DNA from: Epiperipatus broadwayi
Taxonomy: Eukaryota; Onychophora; Udeonychophora; Euonychophora; Peripatidae
Direction: 5' to 3'
NCBI GenBank assembly: GCA_028023455.1
Contig: JAQFVV010000028.1
Coordinates: forward strand, 1,249,501 to 1,313,500
DNA length: 64,000 nucleotides
The translations under genes and the position numbers were made by a program. This document shows, piece after piece, positions 1-13,065 of this stretch; position 1 is the stretch's first letter; each line of letters starts with the position of its first letter. A model generated the notes under the pieces. That model did no database searches and was not told the DNA's origin. It saw only the letters and a list, made by a program, of their open reading frames with translations.

Positions 1-305
1 ACTATTTAATCTATCGTTTTATCTTTTTAATTATATTTTCTTAATTACTTCTAAACTTTCTTCATTTTTATTATATATTTAACTATTAAACTTTTTTACA
101 CTATAAATTAGCTTTTTATTATAATACTAAATACTTACATCTTTATAATCCTATTTCCAAAAACCAACTGACAAATTTTCAAAAATTCTTACACTTGTTT
201 AACAACTCCCTCTATCATCATTTTCTTCAACTTTATTTTTAAACCTTTTTATATTCAAACTATTATTAATAATAATAACTATAATTATTCATAAAATTAT
301 TATCT

Positions 306-452
306 TTACCCAAAATCCCTATTAAGATTTGGTTTTATATTTTTAATCAATATTGCCTCTTTAATTTTCCTATCACTTCTATTACTTGTATAATCAATCA
401 TTTTTATACTATCCTCAAACCTTATGACCTGTTTCTAATGAATGGAAATAAA
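306..452 (-). pseudogene. C-terminal GIY-YIG remnant of a Penelope-like element (PLE-3)
   Basis: Read on the minus strand, this piece gives a short peptide with a His-x4-TGH motif (HSLETGHKV). After a frame break comes a stretch containing RKIKEAILIK, then NLNRDFG and a stop at 306-308. A His/TGH segment followed by an R-K-x-K-E-A helix and an LNRD-x-G end is the usual C-terminus of PLE GIY-YIG endonucleases; the Glu of KEA matches the catalytic Glu. The rest of the element would lie to the right but is not recognisable past 452. The left 300 bases are G-poor on the plus strand and may be its 3' untranslated region. It differs in sequence from the two other PLEs in this window. The family call is inference from short motifs. 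Confidence 0.5.
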
Positions 453-454
453 TA

Positions 455-510
455 GGTTATTGTTAAGTATATACGAAAGTTGGAAATGGTATCATATATA
501 AATATAGAAA
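455..510. repeat. Fragment of foldback repeat FB2
   Basis: About 50 bases here (attgttaag, then gttggaaatggtat, then atatata) match the outer end of the foldback element at 8546-8905. It is a short truncated copy next to the PLE-3 remnant. Confidence 0.55.
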
Positions 511-1259
511 TCAGTACATAAAGAAAGGAGAAAGAAGAAGAAAAATAGTGATTGTATATACCCTTATATTGACGTAAACACACACTTATCTACGTGTTTG
601 TATATACATATATAAAATTAGTTTAATTCAGATAAATACGTCATTGCAATGTTATAAAAAAAATTCTCCATCTGTATTTAAAAGCTTTATATAATTTAAC
701 TAACACCAAACAATCCATGATTATGGATTGTTTCTTCTCTTTGATAACTTTTTTTTTCATTTTATGTTACTTCTATAGACAAAAGTCAAACTACAGTCCT
801 TTTATCAGTAATCAATTTAACTTTAAAACAAGGTCCATTAGCTCACAGAGGAGTAAGAATTAGACATAAAAATAAACCTCACTTTATGGATTAGAGAGAA
901 ATGTTTTTGTTCATTAAGACTTAATCCGGTGGATCTCTCTTCCGCTTTTTTTTTTCAAGCATACGGGTCTTGTCTTTTATTTTCAAAATCACACGGACGA
1001 ATCAATATTTTTTTAACAATCAACTAGTTTAAGAATTATCACTCTTGCTAAAAGTTTTTTTCCCTTCTTTACAATATAACAGAACAATTGCTTAGCTTTT
1101 AAAGTTTTGATTCGTGTGTAATCGAATCGACACGGACTTTCTGATTATCAATCAAATAAAAAAAATAAAAAAAGGAAATAATCATATGTAATGTAAATAA
1201 TGTATTGATAGCTAACTTAATCTATATATACCGATTCTAAATTAATAATGGAATGATTT
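511..1259. other. AT-rich stretch without a recognisable gene
   Basis: No ORF with family motifs and no tRNA-like cloverleaf was seen on either strand. It contains homopolymer A and T runs only. Confidence 0.5.
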
Positions 1260-2150
1260 ATTTACTCGGAAGTTATACAGGCTAATTCACAACCTACAGC
1301 AATGCACACTAAAGCCCGCCACTCTACCATTGCATAATTTGCACAATGAATCCTAGAGGCTGCCACCCTACCACTGCACTAAATTGCGCTTGTTTATATT
1401 AATGTCTGCAAATCTGTATGACATCTGACACTCAAACATTTCCAATAAAAACATGGATGCAACACCATTTCAGAAGAATCACAGTTGGGATATGGTTCAT
1501 TAATGTTGATGTACAAACTGCCACTCTAACCACAGTTTCAAATCTCACAGACAGAATTTTTTTTAGATTGGGTTATTTGAAGGGAGTTCATAAAAAAGTT
1601 TCAGCCCCGGTGGTGACCCAGGTAGATCATAATTCATGGACCACATGCCTTAGAGTCTACCACTGTACCAAACCATGTAGGGCCAAATAATAATTGAATA
1701 GTCAACTTCTTGGAAGTTTTATAAGTAGTGTGGGAATGGTAAATGACATGTCTGGATCCTAATTCATGGTCTCCGAACACTAGAGTTCATCACTTTATCA
1801 CCATACCAAGAAAAAGGCACTAACCAAATATTTTCTTATTTCAAGAATTGATAACAAGTTTGAGAACTGACCATGAATTCCAGATACTGCCATTCTACCA
1901 AACCATACTCACTTTTATTTTTTTAACCTATTTCATTAAATATAGAGCATGGATGAATATGCTATATTGGCTTCACATGATTTCATATTACATAATATGG
2001 TTCAATAGTAAATTCTCATTCTCTCACCATAATTATGCCATCTGGCTCCGCACTGATGAGAATTATAAGTTAACAAACTAGTTTGGAAATATTGGATAAG
2101 ATAGAACTGGATAGAGATTTATTAAACACTACCACCTGGAATCTCTTGGA
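1260..2150. repeat. Degenerate tandem-like repeat with 'ctgccactctaccat' motif
   Basis: A motif of the form ctgccactctaccat recurs near 1316, 1367, 1517, 1655, 1787, 1887 and 2128. Some copies are preceded by 'tcctaattcatgg' or 'aatcctaga'. Spacing is irregular (roughly 50 to 150 bases), so this is an old, eroded tandem or clustered repeat rather than a clean satellite. ORFs reported across it have no family features. Confidence 0.4.
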
Positions 2151-2294
2151 TCACTAAATTACAATATATGTCATAACTGAATAAGAGAAAAAAATTGTTA
2201 CTGAACATAGTTTAGGCTACTTTATTTATTTTTTAATATGTTTAAAATCCAGCTCCATTTTTCATGTTTGAAAGATCCTAATGAGAACTTCGCT

Positions 2295-2400
2295 CATAAT
2301 TGCAAGATTTTATTTTTACAATTAAACCTTTTTTCTACATTATATATTGATCATTTTTTACATTATTTATTGCAAATGTAAGCTTTCAAATGGTAGATAT
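2295..2400. repeat. Ancient interspersed repeat R8, copy 1
   Basis: The string tttttacaattaaacctttt followed by a tail rich in 'ttatttattgcaaatgtaag' recurs at about 25795-25915, and in part at 10870-10960. The copies are strongly diverged; no coding capacity is visible. Confidence 0.35.
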
Positions 2401-4330
2401 TTTACAAATTAATATTTGAAATTTGTAAAACAAAAAAAATTAAATATTAAAGTGAGTTCTTAACTATACCAATGGTGTTTTGCATTATTGGATATAATTT
2501 TATCTATTCAAAAATGAATATTTTTTATGTGAATTCCATTTATAAAATTCAAAAGAAATTTATATTGGCCATTGTTACAGAAAGAATGTATATCTTAAAA
2601 TTAATAAATAAATTTATTGTTAATACATTTTTAAAATAAATTTCTTTACCAATGTTGATAAAAGCCATTCTTGCTGATTGGTAAAAACTGCTCCCATTTT
2701 GCCATAACTAACTTTTTAAGATTTAACATCTTAAAAATAAATATTTTCAACTAGTATCTAACTGTAGACATATAGGTTTTTGGTTTAACTACATCAATGC
2801 CAACCATACCTAGCAAATTTTTGAATAGACTCTAGCTATTCTTATTTTTAATATGACTCCATGTTTAATAGTTTTTTATGCAATGAAATCTTTTTTATAC
2901 ATATTATATAATTAGTTTATATGTTACACTATAAATATTTAAGCCTTGTAATAATTGCAATAAAAATATTTAAAATAAATATTTCAAAACTGAAAATAAG
3001 TATCTAATTGAAAATCTTACTGATAACAAAGAAACACATCATTATTGACTTCACAATGCCAATGCAAAAAAGTTAGAACAAAATATTAGATATTGTAATT
3101 TTATTAAAAAATGATACATTTAAAATTAGTTATCATCAAAGAAACAAAAAAAGGATAAAAGTTAATAAATTATTAATTGTTAGTAAAATATTTCATTTAC
3201 AGTTTTTACAAAAATGATTTTCTTTTTAGCTTATAATGATTATTTCCATGGCAATTTCCAGCTCTTGTAACATCCTTTCTATACTTTCTAAGAGCATTTT
3301 TTTTTTTAAAAAAAATGTTTTCAAAGACAATTCCCTCTAGTGACATAGTTTTTGATTTAATAATGACTTTTACAAAAATATTGTGTCATAATCATTAACA
3401 ATTACTGAAAATCATGTTTTTGGGTCATTTAGCTGCAGGGTAAAACAATCTAAGATCAACCAATCACAAGTTTCCACCTCCTTCATAGCTTTGTTAGAAT
3501 AATAGAATGTGCTATGTATCATGCATAAAGGTCCATATACTATCTTTTGGAATTTTTTAAAAAATTAATACATTAACAATGGATGCTTCACAGAAAGAAT
3601 CACAGCAGCCTGTTACACACTGTAATTTAATATATACAATGCTTTAAAATAATGCAGAAAAGTAGCGATCACAGCACGTCACTTAAACTGTCAAATATGA
3701 TAGTGCTACAACTGTTTACTTTTGAGATGGACTTGAAAAAAGATAAGCATTTACAAAAATATTACATTAAATAACCTTAAATATGCAAACAAATTATTTA
3801 AAACTAGAAATTTTCTTTATGCAATGACAAATTCGATAAAATAGCAGTCAAACAATTCACCAATCAGAAAGTAGTCAGTTTTATTGAGATCAAAATGAGG
3901 CAAATCTGGATTCCTTTATATGAAAACTATATATTCTAATTTCTTGAAGGACTGTATGATGCTGACATCTTAAAAAAAATTCCAATTAATAAATTTTAAA
4001 ATGATTTCTACAAGAAAAAAAACTGCTTAAGGTAATCTAATGTTATAGATAGCTGCAAAATAATGAAGAAAAAATATGGCATATGCAGTGCCATTATAAC
4101 ACCCAAAACATGCCAAAATATGTGACTTTGTAGCTACTGAATGGCAACATGTTAAAAAGTGATACATTTCTATCGCTAACAATTCTAAAAGTAGATAGAT
4201 AAATAGTTTTGAATTCATTTTAGGCTTTTTAAAAGATTTTGTCTGGAATAAGATATTAAGTTATATTAGTATATCTATATAATTGTCTATCTGCCTGACT
4301 ATCCATCCAATTATATATTTATACTAGCAT
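2401..4330. other. AT-rich stretch without a recognisable gene
   Basis: I see only diverged low-complexity DNA and short pieces resembling the old repeats listed elsewhere. The minus-strand ORF near 4027-4218 shows no family motif. Confidence 0.45.
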
Positions 4331-4800
4331 ATGTATTCGGCCTATGGAAAGGGCATCATGATTAATTGGTGTTTTAACAAATTTCAATCATGCATGATAT
4401 TACTGTGGAGCTGTGAACTATGGGATATCAAACTACACATAACTTCATGTAAATATGGTACTATAGTGTCTATTTTTCCCCTCTCTAAGTATCACATTTC
4501 AAACAGGAATTTATTTACAGTAATCACATTTTGTTCATGATTTAAATATTATATCTATTCAGTTCTGTACTGTAGGCAAAAGCACATTTTTTCCTAGTGT
4601 TTTTTTTCCTTGAAAAAGTTTTATTCTAATACCATATTTTTTTAGAATCCAGAAATGTACATGGCCTATGAAAAGGTCATCATTTTTGTAACAAGTTTTT
4701 TAATTGGTTGCTTTAATAAATTACTTCCTTTGCATAAAAAATGATTACAGTTTAGTAATGGTGGAACAAATAATAATTTTTTGCCTTAAAGAATATGCCT
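4331..4800. repeat. Ancient interspersed repeat R7, copy 1
   Basis: Segments such as 'tatcacatttcaaa', 'cagtaatcacatttt', 'tgatttaaatat' and 'acttcctttgcataaaa' occur here in the same order as at 11330-11680. The copies are diverged, with many indels. This indicates an old transposable element fragment of unknown class. Confidence 0.45.
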
Positions 4801-5164
4801 TCTGATAAAATAATGTTTAAATTGAATATCACATGACAGTTACAGACCTTTAGGTATTTTATATATAAGATGTATGTAAAATAAATTGAAGTAATCTTAA
4901 AACTTCAGTGCACCATCTGCCATTTTTTCTTATTTTATTCTATACCTTGCTATAAGTTGCAAAAATCAAACAATTTCCATACAAGGTATGATATGAATTT
5001 GGAACTTTTATCAAGTGTTATTGATAGAGAAAGACACACATTTGTACTGATAAAGCAACAACATTCTTATTTAAATATCATTAATGTGGTTTATTTGATG
5101 TTTAAGTTTGAATTTATAAATTAACAGTTTTTATTTAATAAACCCTATTTTCACATGCTAGCAC

Positions 5165-5290
5165 CAAATTAAAAAAAAAATGTTCATGGCTTTATTGCCT
5201 GGGAGTTTAATCAGAGTTGATCCTTAGATATTCCAGTCCCAAATTCCGATGCTCTACCAATTATGACGAACTGCGCAGAGCATCACCAAA
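5165..5290 (-). repeat. tRNA-like SINE fragment (S3), copy 1
   Basis: On the minus strand the piece contains ATAATTGGTAGAGCATCGG, which resembles the D-arm and A-box of a tRNA. It ends with an AATAAAGCCATG-type tail. A second diverged copy lies at 37195-37350. The order of shared blocks (tail, then a 'ctctaccattatg' block, then 'catcacc') is the same. Diverged; the assignment to a SINE is inference. Confidence 0.4.
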
Positions 5291-5540
5291 TAAAATATAT
5301 TAATGCTACTCAAATAAGAATGTCATTGCTATATTAGTATAATTATTGGACTGTTGAAAAGCACTTGATAAGAGTAATTAGTCCAAAATATATGAATGTG
5401 TGAGAATTGGTCAATTTTTGCATCATTTAGCAGCAGACTCATTAAAATAGAAAATGTAAAATAAATACGTAGAGGTTTTAATATTATTTCAAGTTATTTC
5501 ATATTTACCACAACAAATAAAAAAATATATATATCCTTGT

Positions 5541-5833
5541 CAACTATTATCAATCCACAGCAGGATGAAGGTTTCTTCAAGTTCAATCCATCTTCTCTAA
5601 TCTCTAGCCTGTCTCCATCTATATCACCCCCACACCCTTTCTTATTTCAACCACCCATCTTACATGCAGTCTCTTTCTGTATGTTTTACAATCTCTTGGA
5701 ATCCAGTTTAAGATTTCAATTGTCTATCTATTATCATCTCTTCTAGCAATATGTCCAGCCCAACTCAACTTCAGTATTTTAATTCTTTCAATTATATCAG
5801 TAACACCTGTTTGTTCTATTGTCCATATATTGC
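5541..5833 (-). mobile_element. 3' end of RTE-like LINE (copy G)
   Basis: The minus strand encodes a decayed version of the C-terminal end of the RTE ORF seen in copies A and B. The equivalents of 'Lys-Trp-Ser-Trp-Ala-Gly-His-Ile', of the Arg-rich stretch and of the final 'Glu-Thr-Phe-Ile' are recognisable. The plus-strand nucleotides align to 46030-46320. The 3' end on the minus strand is at about 5541 ('ttgtcaactattatcaatcc'); the copy is 5'-truncated at about 5833, where an (AT)n run begins. It is a dead fragment of about 290 bp. Confidence 0.8.

Positions 5834-5901
<68 letters not shown>
5834..5901. repeat. (AT)n microsatellite
   Basis: Uninterrupted AT dinucleotides for about 60 bases, flanked symmetrically by 'gcatt' and 'aatgc'. 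It abuts the truncated 5' end of RTE copy G. Confidence 0.95.
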
Positions 5902-6304
5902 GCTAAATATTTTTGTGCAATGTTGTAAGATATGTTCAGATAATTGAAGTGTTCTCTACTTATGATAATACATTTAAGCCTTTAAACGAATTGTCATATG
6001 CTAGAGATCAATTCAATTATCAAAGTTGTAAAAAAGTTAATCCCGATATATATAAATAAAATAGGAATATATATATATACTTAAATAATATGAGAAAATA
6101 TATATTTATTAACATACAGATATACATGACATATTATCTGAAGTCATCCATATATGATTCATATTGTAAACATACCAATCTTTTGGCTAGGTTTGCTTGC
6201 CATGAACTAAATAATGAATGTTATTATAAGAAACAGTTATAAGTTATTCAAACATACATCTTATTAACAATCACCATAAAACTTACCTTCTTTATAAACA
6301 TATA

Positions 6305-6622
6305 ATTAAAAACCAATCAATACTTAGACAATTCCAATATCAATAACAATCAACAAATTTCAAACTGTTGTCAAGGCAACCTTGTTTTAACAATAAAGGT
6401 GGAATTCCATCTCCATTAATTGTCTAATATACTTATATAGACACTAAAGATTGTAACTTGATCATGAATTTCAATTTTTAGTGTCTATATAAGTATATTA
6501 GACCTTTAACAAAGGTGGTATTCCACCTTTATTGTTAAAATGAGGTTGCCTTGACAACAGTTTGAAATTGTTGATTGTTATTGATATTGGGATTGTCTAA
6601 GTGTTGACTTGTTTTTAATGAT
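6305..6622. repeat. Foldback (long inverted repeat) element FB1
   Basis: Two arms of about 145 bp (6305-6448 and 6477-6622) are reverse complements with few differences, separated by a spacer of about 28 bases. Shared blocks include 'caactgttgtcaaggcaacc' type sequence, 'aacaataaaggtggaat' and 'ctaatatacttatatagac'. No coding capacity. It could be a foldback MITE or an inverted dimer of a non-autonomous element; the termini were not resolved to the base. Confidence 0.8.
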
Positions 6623-8545
6623 TACTTACAAACCTATTTAGCTTTCAGCATTATTACACTTATATATATATATAGAAAATATTTTTAAGAATTTGGAAAT
6701 ATCTGTTCTATTTTATTTAAGAAAAATCATAGTCAGATGATCTAAACAGTGACCAAATTGTAAAGCTAATGTAAAGTTTATATTAAAGACTTGATGAGAG
6801 TTCTTTTTAGTTATAATGTTTTGGTTAGATCACCCAAGAAATTCTATTTCAAAATAAACTATCACCCTCCAGATTCCAATAATACAAACCATTGAATAAG
6901 TTTCCCTTTAATGCCTAGGATGTCATGTCATCTATATAACATATGTTCTAACAATTTCAATATCAGTTTTCAGACCCCACCCCCCAATCTAAATAAGCTT
7001 ATGAACAATACTGAAGATAAGTTATTTCCAAACCAGGCCATAGATATCATTTATAAGATTGACTGCAACAATTCCACTTGTAATGCAGTTGTTTATGGGG
7101 AATCATGTGCTAATATCACCATGTGATTGACACAACATAAATGTCTGTGCAAGTGGGTGAAAAACTTTCTTAGGGTTAAGTCAATATTCCTTAAGCATAA
7201 AATAAATTCTGGCCATAGTTTTGATCCACAAAATTGCTAACATAGTATGTTGCTGAATGTGATAATCAAAAGAAGAAGATCAAAGAAGCTTATTTTATAG
7301 CTAATATCTCCCACACTATTAGTAAAAAGATTCTTGCACTGTTTTGTTCAAAAAAATGGAACATGGAAATGCATAAATTTGCATAACACTTGCTGTACTG
7401 GTATTCTAATCTCATCACGAATTTCAGCTGTTGACTTTGAGAACAGAATTTGACTGACATGGCCAAAGGCATGTTCAGCTATATTTTGAAAGTTTAAAAG
7501 CAGAATAACCTTTTCCTTAAGAGAGGATAAAATGCTTATGATAGAATTATAAAATAAATAAAAATAGAACAGATATTTCCACAATAACATATGTTAAAAA
7601 TTATTTAATAATATATAGAATCAAAGGATGTGGTAAATTATTTTACAGATAAAAACTCCATTTTTAAACAAAGTTAAACTTTATTCCTAATGAAAAACCT
7701 GCTTTTGACTATTATTCAAGTTCTTATGTATGAGTTAGTAGCTAGACATTATAATTACAAATAGTAAGAAACAAAATATCACAATTTTTCTACTTCTCAA
7801 CTGAGACAAAGAATCTTCCTACAGTCATGTATTATAATAATGATAAAAAAATTATAATCAAAATATGTATATACAAGAATACATCGAATATTAGATTTAA
7901 TTAGTCCAGGTTTCATTATAATTTGCTGTAGCATGTTCATTCAAATAGCATATAATATTAAGATTATTATTATTAATTTATAACATTTGAATTTTTTTTA
8001 AATCAGCGATATAAAATACTATTGGTAAAATAATAAATAGTATAAAAATATAAGAAAATAGTAATTTCGATCTCTTTTTTAATTTTAAGAAACAAAAGTC
8101 TATAGTTGAAAAAAGTTAAATAGGCCAAGGATGGCTAATATTATTTGGTTTATATGCCAATTTTTTATGAATGAGTTCACATGGTCCATGTAATGTTTAT
8201 ACTGCCACTTAATTTTTCTTTAAAATACAGTATTCTGTTAGATAAATAATATTTATCTTTTTTTTCATAATATAATAGTATACTATAGAAAAACTTTTAA
8301 CATTGAATATAGCTGATTTTAATTCAATTTCTTGTTCAGTTTTTGCTTTTATCAGACATTTAATGTTTGGAGTTGAGACAAACATTTTCTTAATCTCAAT
8401 CAGTGTGGCATAAATTTCTTTTGTCTTTTTAACAATTTCATTGATGGGAATAATTTATATACAAAGCAAAAGTACAAGGCTTAAAAAGTTAATGATTATA
8501 AAATGAAAGTTATACAATTTTCTACTTCCTTTCCTTACGTATTGA
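6623..8545. other. AT-rich stretch without a recognisable gene
   Basis: Short ORFs here (for example 6911-7126 plus, 7290-7590 minus) have no recognisable domain and no repeat partner in this window. Nothing else was supported. Confidence 0.45.
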
Positions 8546-8905
8546 TTCTATATTTACATATAACACCATTTCTAACCTTCTTATACATCTAACAATATCA
8601 TTTTTTATACCAAAAGTTCACTCATACAGTTTTGGCTGTCCAGCAGTCATCATCAGAGCTACAATATCCAAATATATAATCATACAAAAATAGGAAATGA
8701 TTATTTATAATGGTCAGGTTAAGATGTATATTTTGATTATGTACATAAATATGTGTAGAAAATGTATTAATTGTATGATTATATATTTCGATATTGTAGT
8801 TCTGATGATGACTGCAGGCCAGTTGAAATTGTAAGAGTAAAGTTTTGGTGTAAAATGGTATTGTTAAGAGTACATGAAGGTTGGAAATGGTATAATATAT
8901 AAAAT
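8546..8905. repeat. Foldback element FB2 with hammerhead-like motifs in its arms
   Basis: Left arm 8546-8687 and right arm 8771-8905 are inverted copies, about 85 bases apart. Both contain 'aacctt', 'aacaatatcattt', 'gcagtcatcatcag' and 'ttatatatttggatattgtag' blocks or their complements. On the plus strand of the right arm, CTGATGA at 8802 is followed by a possible stem (GACUG with CAGUU) and GAAAU at 8825. One extra U lies between the core and the stem, so it is not a canonical hammerhead. A fragment of the same repeat lies at 455-510. Confidence 0.7.
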
Positions 8906-9743
8906 AAAAGATAACGATGATTATGGCCTTGATCTGAATTAGGTCTTAAAATTAGACAAATGTGAAATATTTATTTGAAAAATATAAATCTATTTTAAGA
9001 AACTAAAAAATCTTAATATATTATTAAGACAATTTACAGTTTATTTTATCAGATAAAATATTGGTATTCATATAACAAAAGGTGGGCATTATTTACAGGT
9101 ATATTTAAATGTTTCTTTAAGGATCTTGCTTGTAAATTGTCTTAGTAATATATTTGGACTTATTTGTTCAGTGAAATAGGTTTATATTCTTAAGGATATA
9201 TATATTGAATAAGGTGTTAAATTATTTGAGTTCATTAAAAATCATTATTATTTGAAGAATGAATGTGGAACAACTTTTTGCTTGATTAACTCACTGAATT
9301 TGAATTTAATATAAATATTTCAGATTATAAATATTAATTGTTTATTGATTATAACAAAATCTATCCTTTTTTAGTAATCAGGGGTTCAATGTGCCAAATT
9401 TGCCATATGCACTATAAGTTGGCTACCATTAAAATAGAAAATGCTTCTAAGATGGGTTATAAATTTATAATGGAATTTTTTGGCAAGTTAAAAAAATAGT
9501 ACTTAATATTAAAATAAAGCACCAAATGAAATAGCATTGTTAAATTAATTTTACTAATTATTTTAATAAGGGAATAATTAATTGTTTTTGAATGATGCAC
9601 ATAATAATAGGCTCCAAGCTAAAAACAATGTACATTTTTAGATAATGGATGCTTTTATATAGCTGTTGAACCAACTAGACAGGGGTATATAGATATTCAT
9701 CTAAAAATAATGTCTTGGAGCAATATTGTCAATGATTTGACTT

Positions 9744-9855
9744 TTTTTTTTCATATGTCATAGCATCAGCCAGGACGCGAACCCACAACCGTCTGCAACC
9801 AACTACTTGCTTGCATGGCGGCTGCGATACCTCTCGGCTAACAATGCAAGACAAA
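9744..9855 (-). repeat. tRNA-derived SINE S2, copy a
   Basis: On the minus strand the element has an A-box-like TTAGCCGAGAGG and a B-box-like GGGTTCGCGTCC. It ends with a TATGACATATG module and an oligo-A tail. It is flanked by a target-site duplication, 'tgatttgacttt', at about 9733 and again at about 9857. These features fit LINE-driven retroposition of a pol III transcript. Confidence 0.85.
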
Positions 9856-9993
9856 GTGATTTGACTTTTAAAAGTATAAATAGGGTAAACCTTTATGACT
9901 AATTAACCCTCTAATGGTGTAATTTTGCAATCTATATCATTCCCTTTCTCAATGCATATTGTTTTTACATGTTGCCATTCAGTTATATATTTA

Positions 9994-10100
9994 TATTTTC
10001 ATATGTCATAGCATCAGCTGGGACACGAACCCACAACTGTCTGCAACCAACTACTTGCTTGCAAGGCGGCTGTGATGACCTCTCGGCTAACAACCCTTGA
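9994..10100 (-). repeat. tRNA-derived SINE S2, copy b
   Basis: This is the same 110-bp element as at 9744-9855, and again on the minus strand. A target-site duplication of about 14 bases (cagttatatattt) flanks it at 9980 and 10101. Its tail is short and interrupted. The two copies are only about 250 bp apart but have separate duplications, so they are independent insertions. Confidence 0.85.
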
Positions 10101-11329
10101 CAGTTATATATTTTATGAAAGCATTATTTTAAAACATGTATTTTAATTATATACACTTTCAAAAAAAAAAAAAGTGAGACAAATTATTTATTAATTTTAT
10201 TTAACATCATATGCCTTCACTCTCAAATTGGTAATTTTGAAAAACCTTTGAAAAAGTATGATATAGGGATAAAAACATCATTCCATTTATAAATGATAAG
10301 TAACATCACTTTGAAATTAAATGACATACTTTTTAAATTAATGTATAAGTAAAAAAAATTCAGATGAATTGAATGTAAGTCCATAATCAAAAGAAATCTG
10401 CCAGAAAACATCTTTATTCAAGAACACAAAGGAGATCGTTTTTTTAAAAAAATTCAGCTGACATCTGTTGACTAATAAGATTATTATAGGGGGGGGGGAG
10501 ATTTTCTGGATAGTAAAAGCAAAGTAATTGCTTTCTGTTAAAATCACGAAGATGCATAAAAAAAAATGAAAGTACCACAGGGCTCAAGCAAAGATAATAC
10601 ATTAGTGTCATACTTTTCTACATGTATAAAAACCAGCTCAGTTTAATAAACTTTGTAATTCTTTAAACATAGGTAAATACAATTGATAATAAGTAGTCTA
10701 TTATGTATCATTTCATAAAAAATTAACTTCCTCCCAAGATAGTAAAAACTTTATTTTTGCAAATCATGTTATCATTTATATATATATATTGTAAAACATA
10801 TTTTTAACCCTTCCACATTTTAACTTTTTCCCATCCTTTCCCTAGTGGCAATTGAAGTTTATAATTCAACATTTATTTTGGTATTAAAATCTTTATTCAC
10901 TATTATTAGAAATATAAGTTTACAATAAAAAACATTCTAAAAACATTTTAAACTTTCCAAATATGCAAATAAATAAATAAATAAATGAAATAAAATGAGA
11001 TACTTAATAATATTAAGTTTTTTTCTTATTTGGCAATTCCAGCCAAGCCAATAATAAATAAATAAATTTTAAAAAAGCCTTTTTTTTTAAAAAAAAAAAC
11101 AAATATTATTATAAAGACATCATAAGGCTATGAAATTCTGTTCTAAAATTTAAAATTGCATTTATAATTTTTAAAACACCAGATATACCTGGTCTACAGA
11201 GGCTGATTTTTAAAAGTTGATTGCTTTAACAATTTTTTTGAAGATTTAATGTAAATTAACCAAAATATTTTAATATTATATAAATAATGTGATAAATGTA
11301 CCTGATTACTTTTGTATTATGGTTTTTTA
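10101..11329. other. AT-rich stretch with old repeat pieces
   Basis: Contains an R8-like piece at about 10870-10960, a G9 run at about 10490 and a (TA)n run near 10780. Overlapping minus-strand ORFs at 10223-10547 show no domain. No gene is supported. Confidence 0.4.
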
Positions 11330-11680
11330 ATGGTGGAATTATTTCCTAGCTGGTCAGAAAAGTCATCCTTTCAGTTTCAATATGTTAACCAAAACTAAAT
11401 GCAAATATGATCTATTTTTGTCCCTCACTAAATATCACATTTCAAATATTAATTTACGTACTGTAATCACATTTTCTTTCTGATTTAAATATGATACCTC
11501 TGGTGTTAAAAGCATTTGTACTGATTTTTTTCCGAGCATTTTTTATTAATTGCGAAATTACATCTTTTGCATAAAATATGGTTCATAATAAAAATTATGG
11601 ATTATTAGATATAAAGAGTGGAATTACTTCAATTGCATAATATGCTCTATTATTAATTATGGTTTAATTAAATATAGTTA
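11330..11680. repeat. Ancient interspersed repeat R7, copy 2
   Basis: Diverged partner of 4331-4800. The same order of 'aatatcacatttcaaa', 'gtaatcacatttt', 'tgatttaaatatga' and 'cttttgcataaaat' blocks is present. A further 'acttcctttgcataaaat' block occurs near 11907. Confidence 0.45.
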
Positions 11681-13065
11681 TTTATTTATAAAAAGAAATT
11701 TAAAGTTTTTTTATTTTTCAATTGTGAATTTGCTAATTGGTTGCTTTAACAATTTGTTTTTGCTTTACAGAAATATTTACTTTGAATAAAATGCTCACAA
11801 TCAAATTAAGCCTCCAAATTAAAATTAAAATTTTTAAATATACCTGTTATATTTTTTAAATGTGGATTTTACAGTGTTATAGATAATTATTAATAGCAGA
11901 ATAACTTCCTTTGCATAAAATATTCTTCATAATTATGAAACATAAGTTTTTTTTAATTGGCTGTGAATTCGACCTGTGACAACATTGTGGATTTTATATA
12001 AGAGATAACAAAAGTTCTGAGCTATGGTATTTGATAGGGTGTAACAATCGTAGTTTCCCTTTTTTATTATTACTTTGAATTTTTTAACGTGTATTTTTAA
12101 AAATACAACATATTAAAACTAAGTCTAAATTTAAACATGAATATATATTTTTTAATAATTGTATAAATATTTTGTAAAATTAATCATAAAATTTTTACAT
12201 ATGCTTTAATGGTGAAAAAATAGTTCTGAGTATGTTCTAGAAGATCTTGAAGTCTGAGAACAAAAACTCTATCAATCAGTTAGGTTCTGGCCTTACATCA
12301 AATTGTTTGTAATGTTTTCTCTGTAGAATATGAACATCTTCAAAAATCTGTCAGAGCAGAATTGCAAGTAGTGACAGGAGAGCAGAAAAACCCACAGGCA
12401 CACTAAAAACACCAACATTTTATTTATATTGGTGCAATAGTTAACACAATTGTTTAATACATTTTTTATATATAATATTGCAATGGTCAAAAATGCACAG
12501 CTAATATGAAAATCATCATGATCAAAAACTTTTTTTTTTATATCCCACTAGATTCAGTTCGATGCAAAAGATTCAGCATATTTAATTACCATTATTGATT
12601 GCAATAAATGACAAATGCTAGAATAATAAGAAAATACGATTTATTTACTTATATACACAATCACAAAATAAATAATAACACAAATGACAGAAATCCTCAA
12701 AAAAGTATACTTGCTTTCAGATTTTAATTAATTAGCTGAACATTGTTAATAAATTTTATAGCACACCTTTACTTATTACATAGCTAGACTAATGCAAAAT
12801 TAAGTTTTCCTGATATATATATAAAGATTAGCAAACTATCAATATTCCAAACAAGGGTAATATTCTTTACATCCCACATGTAAAGACATACTTATAGTTT
12901 ATTCCAACTTTTGTGGGAGAGTTAATTTTTTTACTCATTTTTAGTATTTATACAAATAAAAAATTTTAATTCAAATATTTTTAACCCAAGGATACTGATA
13001 CATAAAAGTGACTGTGTATATCTGTCCGTAACGGAATTATTTAGGAATGAATCTATAGTAATTTT
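11681..13065. other. AT-rich stretch without a recognisable gene
   Basis: Only diverged AT-rich DNA with R7-like words near 11890-11940. The minus-strand ORF at 12293-12490 has no domain. Confidence 0.4.
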
